Below, piece after piece: positions 25,373 to 32,913 of a stretch of 64,000 bases of DNA (within the stretch, counting starts at the first letter, position 1; each line of letters opens with the position of its first letter). The notes beneath the pieces are model-generated. The model was given only the letters and a program-made list of their open reading frames with translations, ran no database searches and was not told where the DNA came from. The position numbers and the translations under genes are program-made. Source of the stretch: Desulfolutivibrio sulfodismutans DSM 3696 (GTDB lineage Bacteria > Desulfobacterota > Desulfovibrionia > Desulfovibrionales > Desulfovibrionaceae). The stretch lies in assembly GCF_013376455.1 (NCBI RefSeq), contig NZ_CP045504.1, positions 558,001 through 622,000 of the forward strand, read 5' to 3'.

Positions 25373-25617
25373 GCTACGACGACAGGCGAAACGAGATTGT
25401 GGGGCGCACCGCCGCGCTGGACGCGGACAAATTCCTGGGGCGGCTGGCCGCGCACGCCGCAAACCGCCCCGTGGGCGAATGGGGCGAGACGTCGCTCTCC
25501 CTGACCGAGGGCGCCGCCCGCGAGCTGGCCCATGCCTTGCGCATCCTGCGGGCGTGTCGCGAGCGGGCCAGCGGACGCGCCACGGTCACCCGGAGCATGC
25601 CGCCCGGGGCGGCGTAA
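25369..25617 (+). CDS. Small phage protein, unknown
   Basis: An 82-residue helical protein in an ATGA overlap with the DUF5131 gene (GGAGGACGTC before its ATG). NEIVGRTAALDADKFLGRLAAHAANRP and LTEGAARELAHALRIL are amphipathic helices. No family recognised. Confidence 0.66.
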   Translation: MSYDDRRNEIVGRTAALDADKFLGRLAAHAANRPVGEWGETSLSLTEGAARELAHALRILRACRERASGRATVTRSMPPGAA

Positions 25618-25630
25618 AATGGAGGACGTC

Positions 25631-25738
25631 ATGAGCATCATCCTCGACATCCTGATCCTGGCCGGGCTGGCCGCCATAGCGGTGAGCCTGCTCCCGGACC
25701 GCGCGTTTTTCATTGGAGGCGGACGTGGCCACCGTTGA
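25631..25738 (+). CDS. Very short membrane peptide
   Basis: A 35-residue frame (MSIILDILILAGLAAIAVSLLPDRAFFIGGG...) preceded by GGAGGACGTC, the same leader as the preceding gene. It would form one membrane helix and ends inside the start of the clamp gene. Translation is plausible, not certain. Confidence 0.45.
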   Translation: MSIILDILILAGLAAIAVSLLPDRAFFIGGGRGHR

Positions 25739-26900
25739 CCGCACCGAGCTGTTCCAGGCCGTCGAGCTGGCCGCCATGACCGCCAGGTCCATGCTCGGCC
25801 ACGTCGCCAACCGGGCCCTCTCCGCCGTGTGGCTCGTGCCGGACGGCGAGGCTCTGGCTGTCGAGGCCTCGGACGGGTCCGTGGAATTTCGGGGACGAGT
25901 GCCTGCGCAGCCCGGAGATTTCGAGGTCTGCGGCATGGACGCCGCCACCCTGCACGCCCTGCTCAAAAAACTGCCCGCCGCCGAGATCCTCCTGACCCAG
26001 GGGCCGGGCGACAGCCTGACCCTGCGTTGCGGCCCGCGTCGCTACCGGCTGGCCACGGTCGATACGGCCTGGCGGCAGCCGGTGGCCGCGCCCGAGGGCG
26101 GTGCGGACGCGGGGCCGGACGCCGCCGCTGCGGTCACGCTGGCCCGGTACGCCGTGGCCACGGACGAGGCCCTGGGCGTCCAGGCCTGCCTGCATCTGGC
26201 CCCGGCCGCCGGGCCGGGCGAGTGTCTGGCCGAGGGGCTTGACGGCCACCAGTTCGTGCGCGCCGTGTTCGACGCCCGGGCGCTGGCCGAGGTGTTGCCC
26301 GAGGCGGGCGTGCTCGTGGCCGGCCGCCACCTCAAGATCCTGGCCAGCGCCCTGGGCCGGGACGGGGCCCGGGTCTGTGTCGAGGGCAAACGGCTGTGGG
26401 TGGCGTGGCGCGGCGGACGGCTCGGGCTGGCCCTGGCCGACGGGCCGTTCCCGGACACGGGGACGTTTTTGGCCCGTTGCGCTGATCCGGCGTTTTCGGC
26501 CCAGATCGACCGCCAGGACATGCTGGCCGCGCTGGCCGTGGTCCTGGCCGAGCATGACCGCACCGTCAGGCTGGAGTTCGCCACCGGGCAGGAGTTTTCC
26601 CCGGCCGGGCGCGTGACCCTGGCCACCCTGGACGGCGGCGGCGAGGAGGATCTGGGTGCGGAGGTGACGGCCCGGGGCGAACTGTGGCCGGTGGGGATCG
26701 CCGCCAAGGACATGGCGGGCATCCTGGGGCTTTTCGAGGCGGAGCGGATCGGGCTGGCGTTTTCCGGGCCGGACGCGCCGATTTTGGTCACACCCGTGGA
26801 CGAGGACGGCGAGGACGGCGAGGCCGGGCCGGTGCGGCTCACGGCCATCACCATGCCCATGCAGTTCGCCCAGGAATCGTATGACGAGGGGGAGGCGTGA
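25725..26900 (+). CDS. Phage-encoded DNA polymerase III beta clamp homologue (DnaN-like)
   Basis: A 391-residue protein, close to the usual 366-380 of DnaN, starting at a GTG behind GGAGGCGGAC. Three sequential domains of similar pattern are visible: ELFQAVELAAMTARS..LSAVWLV, HQFVRAVFDARALAEVLPE..VCVEGKRLWV, and QIDRQDMLAALAVVLAEHDRTVRLEF..ILVTPVDED. These match the clamp repeats and an MPMQFA-like C-terminus. It presumably loads onto DNA and supports phage replication; no phage polymerase is seen in this window. Confidence 0.78.
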   Translation: MATVDRTELFQAVELAAMTARSMLGHVANRALSAVWLVPDGEALAVEASDGSVEFRGRVPAQPGDFEVCGMDAATLHALLKKLPAAEILLTQGPGDSLTLRCGPRRYRLATVDTAWRQPVAAPEGGADAGPDAAAAVTLARYAVATDEALGVQACLHLAPAAGPGECLAEGLDGHQFVRAVFDARALAEVLPEAGVLVAGRHLKILASALGRDGARVCVEGKRLWVAWRGGRLGLALADGPFPDTGTFLARCADPAFSAQIDRQDMLAALAVVLAEHDRTVRLEFATGQEFSPAGRVTLATLDGGGEEDLGAEVTARGELWPVGIAAKDMAGILGLFEAERIGLAFSGPDAPILVTPVDEDGEDGEAGPVRLTAITMPMQFAQESYDEGEA

Positions 26901-27274
26901 TGGACTTGACGCGGGAGCTTTCGGCCGAGGAACGGGAGTGGGTCGAGGCCTGGCTGCCGGGGCTGCCCATGCGCATTGCCCGGCGGCAGGTCGAGGATCG
27001 AATGGGCGGCGTGGTCTCGTACAAGGCCCTGTGCAACGAGGATTCGCGGGGACAGGGCCCGGCGGTTCGCTACGAGGTCGGCACGTCCACCAACGCCAGG
27101 GTGCTCTACGACACCAGGGCGCTCCTGGAGTGGATCGTGCGCCGGTACGGGGTCACGCCCCGCACGAATCTGGCGGGCATGGCGGCGCGCACAGTCTCGC
27201 CACGTCGGACTGCAGGGCGGAGGGGATCAGGTGCGCGTACCGCTGGGTCATCGCCAGGGACTCGTGCCGCATGA
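26900..27274 (+). CDS. Phage protein, end overlapping the integrase gene
   Basis: A 124-residue frame starting in a TGATGG overlap with the clamp gene. Residues 1-90 (LSAEEREWVEAWLPGLPMRIARRQVEDRMGGVVSYKALCNEDSRG, then YEVGTSTNARVLYDTRALLEWIVRRYG) look like a genuine DNA-binding or adaptor protein of the excisionase/AlpA position. The last 30 residues are basic and low-complexity and overlap the convergent integrase by 122 bases, so the natural C-terminus may have been replaced at a recombination point. Confidence 0.6.
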   Translation: MDLTRELSAEEREWVEAWLPGLPMRIARRQVEDRMGGVVSYKALCNEDSRGQGPAVRYEVGTSTNARVLYDTRALLEWIVRRYGVTPRTNLAGMAARTVSPRRTAGRRGSGARTAGSSPGTRAA

Positions 27275-28334
27275 GGCGTTGGATGCGGTACAGGTCCGTG
27301 CCATCCAGAGCCAGCCAGGAGGCGAAGGTATGCCGCAGCGAATGAAAGGTCAGGAGATGGCGGCGGTCGGTGATGCCGTCGTTTATGCCGCAGCGGTCTG
27401 CCACGCGACGGAACATGTCGCTGTACCAGTGGCGGTCGCCGCGAGGCGCAAACAGGCGCGGCAGCCCGACGTCGAGGCGGCGCGCCAGCACGGCGGCGGC
27501 GGCGGCGTTGACGGGCACGATGCCGCCCGGCTTGCCGCCTGTGTCGCGCACATGGAGCAGGCCGTGGACAAGATCCACGTCCGGCCGGGCCAGGCGCATC
27601 AGTTCTCCCAGGCGCAGGCCCGTGTTCACGGCCAGGATCGCCGCGTCCTGGAACAGCGGCAGATCTGCGGCGGCGTCAATGAATCGCGTGAATTCGTCGC
27701 GGGTGAAAAAGCGCAGCCGGGCATTTTGGAGCCGGGGCAGGCGGATGCCGCAAACCGGGTTGCGGCCCTCGAAAAGACCCAGGCGCGACAGGTGGTTGAG
27801 GGTGGCCCGCAGCACGGCCAGGCACTGCAGGGTGGTGGCCGGGGAGCGCCGGGACAACAGCTCGTCGCGCAGGGACTCGATGTGCCCGACGGTGATCTCG
27901 GCCGGAGTCAGGTCGCCCAGGCGCGGCAGGACGTGCAGGCGCAGGCGCTGGGCGTCGTCGGATGCCGAGCGTTTGTTGCGCGTAGCCCAGGGCAGGTAGT
28001 GGGTCTCGGCCAGGTGGCGCAACGACTGGGCGTCGCGCGCGGCCTGGGTGGCGGCCTGGGCTTCGGCGTCGCGGCGGCGTTCGGCCTCGGCCCGCAGCGT
28101 GACCAGGGTGTGGCCGGGCTGGCCGGTGGCGTGGGCGCGGTTGAGTTCGGCCAGGATGGCGGCGGCTTTCTTCGCGGACCAGCCGTCGGAGGCCCAGCCC
28201 AGGGCCTCCTCGATGGCCCGGCCGTCGCGACGGTAGCGCAGGGTGAAATAGCAGTCGGGCGCGCCGCGATGCAGGCGCGTGGGGTGCTCGCGGTAGCGCA
28301 CGCCGGGGTAGGGACTCGAGTGTTTAGCGGCCAT
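27153..28334 (-). CDS. int: Tyrosine recombinase (prophage integrase)
   Basis: A 393-residue protein starting at 28334 (MAAKHSSPYPGV). Residues about 1-60 resemble the arm-type DNA-binding region, 95-185 the core-binding (SAM-like) domain. The catalytic domain has the full set: TGLRLGEL (Arg I), K in the beta-hairpin, LTFHSLRHTFAS (HxxR), LMRHESLAMTQRYAHL (His and Tyr nucleophile). It lies directly beside the tRNA-Sec fragment and points away from it, as expected for a phage using the tRNA 3' end. Integration site selC is therefore likely. Confidence 0.95.
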   Translation of the reverse strand: MAAKHSSPYPGVRYREHPTRLHRGAPDCYFTLRYRRDGRAIEEALGWASDGWSAKKAAAILAELNRAHATGQPGHTLVTLRAEAERRRDAEAQAATQAARDAQSLRHLAETHYLPWATRNKRSASDDAQRLRLHVLPRLGDLTPAEITVGHIESLRDELLSRRSPATTLQCLAVLRATLNHLSRLGLFEGRNPVCGIRLPRLQNARLRFFTRDEFTRFIDAAADLPLFQDAAILAVNTGLRLGELMRLARPDVDLVHGLLHVRDTGGKPGGIVPVNAAAAAVLARRLDVGLPRLFAPRGDRHWYSDMFRRVADRCGINDGITDRRHLLTFHSLRHTFASWLALDGTDLYRIQRLMRHESLAMTQRYAHLIPSALQSDVARLCAPPCPPDSCGA

Positions 28335-28465
28335 GCCTGCCCCACACCTGCCCCACAAATTTTCAGCGACCAGGGCAGACGTGGGAAAGCACTACAGAGA
28401 TTTCCCGTGGATTACAAGGGGATGAGTAGAGAGGGGATAGGCAGGGAATGCGCGAAAAAGGGGTG

Positions 28466-28535
28466 CGTCCGGACTTCAAATCCGGTGTGCGGTCGAGAGG
28501 TCGCAGGTAGGTTCGACTCCTATACGCTTCCGCCA
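28466..28535 (+). other. selC: attR: 3' part of tRNA-Sec (UCA)
   Basis: The anticodon arm CCGGA-CTTCAAA-TCCGG (28469-28485, anticodon TCA at 28476-28478), the long variable arm, the T-arm GTAGG-TTCGACT-CCTAT, the 8-nt acceptor strand ACGCTTCC, G73 and CCA (28533-28535) are all present. The matching 5' acceptor strand GGAAGCGT and a D-arm are not found upstream: only 16 bases separate GGAATGCG from the anticodon stem. This is the duplicated 3' end left by integration. The intact gene is expected left of the window. Confidence 0.88.
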
Positions 28536-28633
28536 TCATTGAAGAATTTACTGTTCATCGGCACTTCTTCGCCCCTTCATTTTTCCCCATATTACTTTTT
28601 TGCTCCACTTGCTCCAACAAAGAGGCGGTGCAA

Positions 28634-28760
28634 ATGGCTACTTTTCGGAAGCGCGGAAATCTCCAGTGGGAGGCCCGGATTCGCAAACGAGGCTATTCCA
28701 CGACATGCAAAACTTTCGATACCGAGGCCGAAGCCCTTCCGGCGATTTTCACGGGAACAA
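28634..28760 (+). pseudogene. Remnant of a second integrase
   Basis: The frame opens MATFRKRGNLQWEARIRKRGYSTTCKTFDTEAEA, the standard N-terminus of a phage/island tyrosine integrase (arm-binding beta-sheet with the pattern QWxARIRxxGYxxxxKTFxTxxEA). Similarity then breaks off and no catalytic domain follows. It starts 99 nt after the tRNA CCA, the usual position for an integrase of an element inserted at this site, so an older element has been lost except for this end. Confidence 0.78.
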
Positions 28761-28926
28761 AGTGGAGCTCTGCGATTGCATTGGCAGCGACATATGAGGC
28801 ATGCTCCGGCTCAAGCCTGGAACGTGGAGTCGGAATCTCGAATGCGCTTGACTCCGGCTCCGGCAAACCGCACATATCAGACAGGGCGTGGCATAAGCCT
28901 GATCCCGGGGAAGAGGTGCGTTTGTT

Positions 28927-29154
28927 ATGGCAGAAGTCCTTCAGCTTGATACGCTGGCCGACATCTATCCCAAACTCCGCCGACTGGAGTTTTCCAATCG
29001 CGCCTGTGGCGAGGCCCCTGCCCCGCCGTCAAACAAGCCGCGTACACCGGAAAAGGCGGAACTGCTCCGCAAGTGCCGCTATGCTCTGTTATTTCGGCGC
29101 TACTTGAAGCAGACGGTGATTGACGGCAAACCCGTTCTTATCGTCATGTTCTGA
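28927..29154 (+). CDS. Small protein next to a nucleotidyltransferase gene
   Basis: A 75-residue protein (MAEVLQLDTLADIYPKLRRLEFSNRACG..) with GAGG 11 nt upstream. It ends 9 nt before the nucleotidyltransferase. The size and spacing recall the first gene of a toxin-antitoxin pair, but no antitoxin fold can be shown. The DNA here is less GC-rich than the host or the prophage. Confidence 0.55.
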   Translation: MAEVLQLDTLADIYPKLRRLEFSNRACGEAPAPPSNKPRTPEKAELLRKCRYALLFRRYLKQTVIDGKPVLIVMF

Positions 29155-29163
29155 AGAGCCGCC

Positions 29164-29781
29164 ATGTCAAAATATAAAGACATGCTACGAGAGTTGTCCG
29201 GTGAACAGGATGCATACCGTCGGAAAATCAAATTCCTCGGAATTGTAGCGCGTTACTTTGCTGACCATAATCTCAAACCCCCTATAGTTGTAGGCGGCGA
29301 GGCGGTTGAAATCTACACGCAGGGGGCATTTACGTCTCTTGATATAGACATTAAGAGTTCGCAAGATGGCCTGGTTGACTGCCTTGAAAAAGAACTTGGC
29401 TTTGAACGGATGCAGCACAATTATTTCAGTAAAAATCCATTGTTGGCTGTAGAGTGGCAAGGGGCCTCTCTTGAAGAGGGGCACGATGCCGAATCCCGCG
29501 TGCGGCATCTCTCCATTGATGGCGATATCATTGGGGTCATAGGCCTTGAGGATTTGATCATCGACAGGCTCAATGCCGCAAAGTTTGCTCAGCACAATGA
29601 AAGTTACGAGCAGGCGAAAACCATTTTTGCCGGAGCACGAATCGGCGGGCTTGACTACGATGCTTCCTATGCTGAGAAACGGGCGTCTCACGATGACGTA
29701 CTCGACATGTACCAGCGGATGCTCCAGGATGTCGAAAGGGAGCTGGCGCGATTTGCGGAACTGGATACACCGAAAGGCTGA
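29164..29781 (+). CDS. Nucleotidyltransferase, DUF6036/AbiEii-like
   Basis: A 205-residue protein. Residues about 38-62 (PPIVVGGEAVEIYTQGAFTSLDIDIKS) have the nucleotidyltransferase pattern GG-x(8-10)-S-x-DID, as in AbiEii/MNT-type toxins and DUF6036 proteins. GLEDLIIDRLNAAKF (residues about 125-139) matches the second conserved helix of these families. The enzyme would add nucleotides to RNA or protein. The low GC content and the site at a tRNA-linked island scar argue for recent gain. Toxin activity is inference. Confidence 0.75.
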   Translation: MSKYKDMLRELSGEQDAYRRKIKFLGIVARYFADHNLKPPIVVGGEAVEIYTQGAFTSLDIDIKSSQDGLVDCLEKELGFERMQHNYFSKNPLLAVEWQGASLEEGHDAESRVRHLSIDGDIIGVIGLEDLIIDRLNAAKFAQHNESYEQAKTIFAGARIGGLDYDASYAEKRASHDDVLDMYQRMLQDVERELARFAELDTPKG

Positions 29782-29823
29782 GGTGTTTCGGCGGCCCGGG
29801 CAGGGGAGCCTGTTGTCCGTACT

Positions 29824-29847
29824 GGCCCTCCAGAGAGGAGGAGGGCC
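29824..29847 (+). other. Hairpin downstream of the nucleotidyltransferase gene
   Basis: GGCCCTCC, eight-base loop, GGAGGGCC: an 8-bp perfect stem about 40 bases after the stop. There is no T-run, so it may protect the 3' end of the transcript. Confidence 0.45.
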
Positions 29848-29950
29848 TAAGGCCGTGGCGCGCCTCCAGACGAAGGGTTAATAATACCGCCCCGGAGAAG
29901 GTCGCCGGAGACTTTTTTTGCTTCAATCTTGCTCCACAGCGAAGATTCAA

Positions 29951-29980
29951 AGCCTGAACCCTGGTTCGGGCTCTTTTTTT
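29951..29980 (+). terminator. Rho-independent terminator
   Basis: AGCC-T-GAAC, loop CCTG, GTTC-G-GGCT, then C and seven Ts: an 8-bp stem with one mismatch followed by a strong U-run, at the right edge of the island scar. Confidence 0.82.
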
Positions 29981-30003
29981 CCCCGGGGCTTTCCGGACCC
30001 GGC

Positions 30004-31029
30004 TTACAACTTCATGCCGTACTGGGCCACCTTGTGCCGGAAGGTGCGGGGACTGATCCGTAAAAGCTCGGCAGCCCGGCCTTTGCTGCCCGATGCGGCG
30101 GCCAGGGCCCGGCGGATGGCCCGGGTTTCCGCCTCGCGCACCGCCGCCTCCAGGCTCAGACAGTCCGGCTCGGACCCGCCGGAATTCCCGCCCGTGTCAC
30201 ACCGCATCTCCAGCGGCAGGTCCGCAGCCATGATTTCCATGCCGTCCGGATGCAGAAGCACCACCCGTTCCATGAGGTTTTTAAGCTCCCGCACGTTGCC
30301 CGGCCACAGATGATCCTCCAGGGCACGGCGTGCGCAGGGGCGCAGATCCAGGCCGTGCTTGTGATAGCGGTGGCGGAACAGATCGAGAAAGTGCTCGGCC
30401 AGGGGCAGGATGTCCTCGCGCCGGTCGCGCAGCGGCGGCAGGGAGATGGGCACGACGTTTAATCTGTAGTAGAGATCGGCCCGGAAAAACCCCGTCTGGA
30501 CCATTTCGGGCAGACTGCGGTTGGTGGCGGCCACGATGCGGGCCAGAAAGGGCAGATCCTTCTCCCCGCCCAGACGCTTGAAGGTGCGCTGTTCCAGGAC
30601 GCGCAAAAAATCCACCTGGTTGGGCTGGGGAATCTCCCCCACCTCGTCCAGAAAAAGTGTTCCGTCCTCGGCGGCCTCGAAACTTCCCTTCTGGCGGCGG
30701 TTGGCGCCGGTATAGGCCCCGGCTTCGTGCCCGAAAAACTTGTCCGCAAAGAGTTCCCCCTTGAGCACGCCGCAGTTGACGGGGACAAAGGGTTTTTCGC
30801 GCCGGTTGCTCAGGGTGTGGATGAGCCGGGAGAACAGTTCCTTGCCCGTGCCGGATTCCCCATAGACCAGGATGGGCGCGTCGGACCCGGCCACCTGCCC
30901 GGCCACCCGGCGAAGGGCCCGCATGGCCGGGGAACGGAAAAGAAATGCCGGTCCGTCCGGCCCCAGGGCGAAATCGTTGTCATCGTCGACCGGCAAGAAT
31001 TTGCCGGAACGGGAAGCGGGGGTGGACAT
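30004..31029 (-). CDS. Sigma-54-dependent transcriptional activator without a receiver domain
   Basis: A 341-residue protein with AGGAG before the ATG at 31029. It has only about 30 N-terminal residues before the AAA+ domain. Walker A is GESGTGKE, the sigma-54 contact loop is GAYTGA (GAFTGA variant), Walker B is GTLFLDEVGE, and an R-finger region and WPGNVRELKN follow. The C-terminus (RAAELLRISPRTFRHKVAQYGMKL) is a Fis-type DNA-binding helix-turn-helix. Without a sensor domain it is probably controlled by level or by a partner. It is divergent from a permease gene with a -24/-12 promoter. Confidence 0.93.
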   Translation of the reverse strand: MSTPASRSGKFLPVDDDNDFALGPDGPAFLFRSPAMRALRRVAGQVAGSDAPILVYGESGTGKELFSRLIHTLSNRREKPFVPVNCGVLKGELFADKFFGHEAGAYTGANRRQKGSFEAAEDGTLFLDEVGEIPQPNQVDFLRVLEQRTFKRLGGEKDLPFLARIVAATNRSLPEMVQTGFFRADLYYRLNVVPISLPPLRDRREDILPLAEHFLDLFRHRYHKHGLDLRPCARRALEDHLWPGNVRELKNLMERVVLLHPDGMEIMAADLPLEMRCDTGGNSGGSEPDCLSLEAAVREAETRAIRRALAAASGSKGRAAELLRISPRTFRHKVAQYGMKL

Positions 31030-31154
31030 GGCGATATCTCCTGCCGGGGAGGTGCTTCGAACCGGAATGTCGTGGGTATGAGCCCCTCGCAGCGGTAATT
31101 TCATGCCGCACAAGGGGTTGACGCTCTTCCGGTTGTTCTGGGTTGTACGCTTCC

Positions 31155-31202
31155 TGCCGGAAAGGCGGCAAAAATTTGCCGCCATGCGGCGTGTTTTTGC
31201 CG
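31155..31202. promoter_or_regulatory. Tandem inverted repeats, likely activator sites
   Basis: Overlapping and adjacent dyads: TGCCGGAAAGGCGGCA (31155-31170), CGGCAAAAATTTGCCG (31166-31181) and CGGCGTGTTTTTGCCG (31187-31202). They share TGCCG/CGGCA half-sites and lie 50-100 bases upstream of the -24 element, the place where enhancer-binding proteins dock. Confidence 0.6.
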
Positions 31203-31252
31203 ATACGCCCCGGGGAGCCGGGCGTCAAGCCCGTGTTTGTGCGGTTTTTCAC

Positions 31253-31269
31253 TTGGTACGGTTCTTGAT
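31253..31269 (+). promoter_or_regulatory. Sigma-54 (-24/-12) promoter
   Basis: TTGGTACGgttcTTGAT resembles the consensus TGGCACGN4TTGC(A/T), with one change in each block. It lies about 135 bases upstream of the permease start, beside a divergent sigma-54 activator gene. Confidence 0.68.
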
Positions 31270-31403
31270 AATCAGGGGTGCCGCACGAGGCCATGCCGTA
31301 TGGCCACGGCCCGGCGGCGGACCTGGCCGGGGGTGTCCACGGGGCGAGGCCTCTGGGAATGGACCTACGAACACTACATGTGAAAAGGGAGAACGGTAAG
31401 GAC

Positions 31404-32387
31404 ATGAGAGCGAAACCGATTCGGACGACGATTCTGGTCGCGGCGGCCTGCCTCCTTGTGGCGGGACTGGTCTGGGCCGGGGCCGATGCCGGGATGGCCG
31501 CCGAGGGCGCGGCCGCCGTTGACGCCATGACCGGCGCGTCAAGCAACACGCCGTGGTGGATGTGGCCCATCATCTTGTTGGGATTCTGCTTTATCCTGGG
31601 AATCATCGCCGTGCTGGCGGGCGTGGGCGGCGCGGTCCTTTTTGTTCCCCTGGTCAGCGGATTTTTTCCCTTTCACCTGGATTTTGTGCGCGGTACGGGA
31701 CTGCTTGTGGCCCTGGCCGGGGCTCTGGCCGCCGGGCCTGGTTTGCTTCGCCGCAACCTGGCCAGCCTGCGTCTGGCCCTGCCCGTGGCGCTCATCGCCT
31801 CGGCCTGTTCCATCGTCGGTGCGTTTGTGGGCCTGGCCTTGCCCACGGATATCCTTCAGCTTTGCCTTGGCATCACCATCATGTTCATCGCCATTTTGCT
31901 TCTGACCTCCAAAAACGTGGTTCGGCCCCATGTGGAAAAGCAGGACGCCATCGGCCTGGCCCTGGGCATGAGCGGCATCTACACCGAGCCCTCCACGGGT
32001 GAGGTCATTTCCTGGAAGACCCATCGCACCCTGCCGGGCCTTCTTCTTTTCATTCTCATCGGCCTCATGGCCGGCATGTTCGGCCTGGGCGCGGGTTGGG
32101 CCAACGTCCCGGTGCTCAACATGCTCATGGGCGCGCCGCTGAAAATCGCCGTCGGCACCAGCAAGTTTTTATTGTCCATCACCGACACCTCCGCCGCCTG
32201 GGTCTATCTGAACAAGGGCTGCGTCATCCCGCTGATGGCCATTCCCTCCATCATCGGGCTGATGCTCGGTTCCTTTGTCGGGGTGCGCCTCTTGGCCGTG
32301 GCCAAGCCCAAGTTCATCCGCTACATGGTCATTGGCGTCTTGTTGTTCTCGGGCGGCCGGGCCTTTCTCAAGGGGTTTGGCATCTAG
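31404..32387 (+). CDS. TauE/SafE (TSUP) family permease
   Basis: A 327-residue inner-membrane protein. The ATG at 31404 was chosen because it opens a signal-like hydrophobic segment. About nine membrane helices are visible in two halves that resemble each other, with the family glycine motif GxGGxxxxVP (AGVGGAVLFVPLV) and its second-half counterpart (GLGAGWANVPVLNML). The family exports sulfite, sulfonates or related anions. The gene is under a -24/-12 promoter and is followed by a small membrane protein. Confidence 0.9.
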   Translation: MRAKPIRTTILVAAACLLVAGLVWAGADAGMAAEGAAAVDAMTGASSNTPWWMWPIILLGFCFILGIIAVLAGVGGAVLFVPLVSGFFPFHLDFVRGTGLLVALAGALAAGPGLLRRNLASLRLALPVALIASACSIVGAFVGLALPTDILQLCLGITIMFIAILLLTSKNVVRPHVEKQDAIGLALGMSGIYTEPSTGEVISWKTHRTLPGLLLFILIGLMAGMFGLGAGWANVPVLNMLMGAPLKIAVGTSKFLLSITDTSAAWVYLNKGCVIPLMAIPSIIGLMLGSFVGVRLLAVAKPKFIRYMVIGVLLFSGGRAFLKGFGI

Positions 32388-32459
32388 GACGGGCTTTCGC
32401 CCGCGCGCAAAAGGGTATCGTTTTCAGGTATAAACGCGAGAATTGCACAGGAGCATCCC

Positions 32460-32882
32460 ATGACGTCCACGAAATACGACACGACTCCCAAAGAGCAGGT
32501 TCTCTACGCCAATATGCTGTTTTACGGCTGCTGGTCGGGGCTTGCGCTGATGATCGTCACCTATCTGGTCTATGCCTTCGGCATTCTGGAACCCCATGTC
32601 CCCATGGAGGTGGTGACCCGTGTGTGGTTCCATCCGGTACAGGAATACCTGACTGCTGGGCAGGTGCCCGTGGGATGGGGCTGGGCTGCCCTTCTCAACA
32701 AGGGCGATTTCATTAATTTTCTGGGCATCGTCTTGCTGGCGGGCATGACACTGGTGTGCTACGTTCCTCTTATCGTGGCATATTTGAAGAAAAAAGATAT
32801 CCTGTTCGCCATGATCGCCATAGCCGAAATCCTGGTCCTGGCCTTCGCGGCCTCGGGTGTTGTTGGCGGCGGCGCGCACTAG
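32460..32882 (+). CDS. Small membrane protein, DUF1634-like
   Basis: A 140-residue protein with GGAGC before the ATG. It has three membrane helices (residues about 22-42, 83-105 and 115-135) and a central loop with HVPMEVVTRVWFHPVQEYL. Placement immediately after a TauE/SafE permease is the usual context of DUF1634-type proteins. A partner role in anion export is inferred. Confidence 0.78.
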   Translation: MTSTKYDTTPKEQVLYANMLFYGCWSGLALMIVTYLVYAFGILEPHVPMEVVTRVWFHPVQEYLTAGQVPVGWGWAALLNKGDFINFLGIVLLAGMTLVCYVPLIVAYLKKKDILFAMIAIAEILVLAFAASGVVGGGAH

Positions 32883-32913
32883 CGACGGCGCGACATTGGA
32901 AAGGAACACAACC

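Larger units (their letters stand above)
1..28535. mobile_element. Prophage (right part), integrated in the tRNA-Sec gene
   Basis: Tail and tape-measure genes, a CI-like repressor, early DNA-binding genes and a tyrosine integrase form one unbroken block that ends at a 3' fragment of tRNA-Sec at 28466-28535. The integrase lies directly beside that fragment, as usual for tRNA-targeting phages. The left end, with head, terminase and attL, is not in the window. The long tape measure and the absence of any visible sheath gene suggest a siphovirus morphology. The attachment side is inferred from the orientation of the tRNA fragment. Confidence 0.92.

Noticed and set aside
28441-28535. Complete tRNA-Sec gene
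   Set aside because: The 5' acceptor strand does not pair over 8 bp with ACGCTTCC, and there is too little room for the D-arm; only the 3' portion fits.
26976-28949. Long plus-strand open frame across the integrase
   Set aside because: It is the antisense of the integrase, whose catalytic motifs are all present on the minus strand.
29780-29990. Second tRNA-Sec 3' copy closing the older island
   Set aside because: No stretch matching the T-arm and acceptor end was found here.
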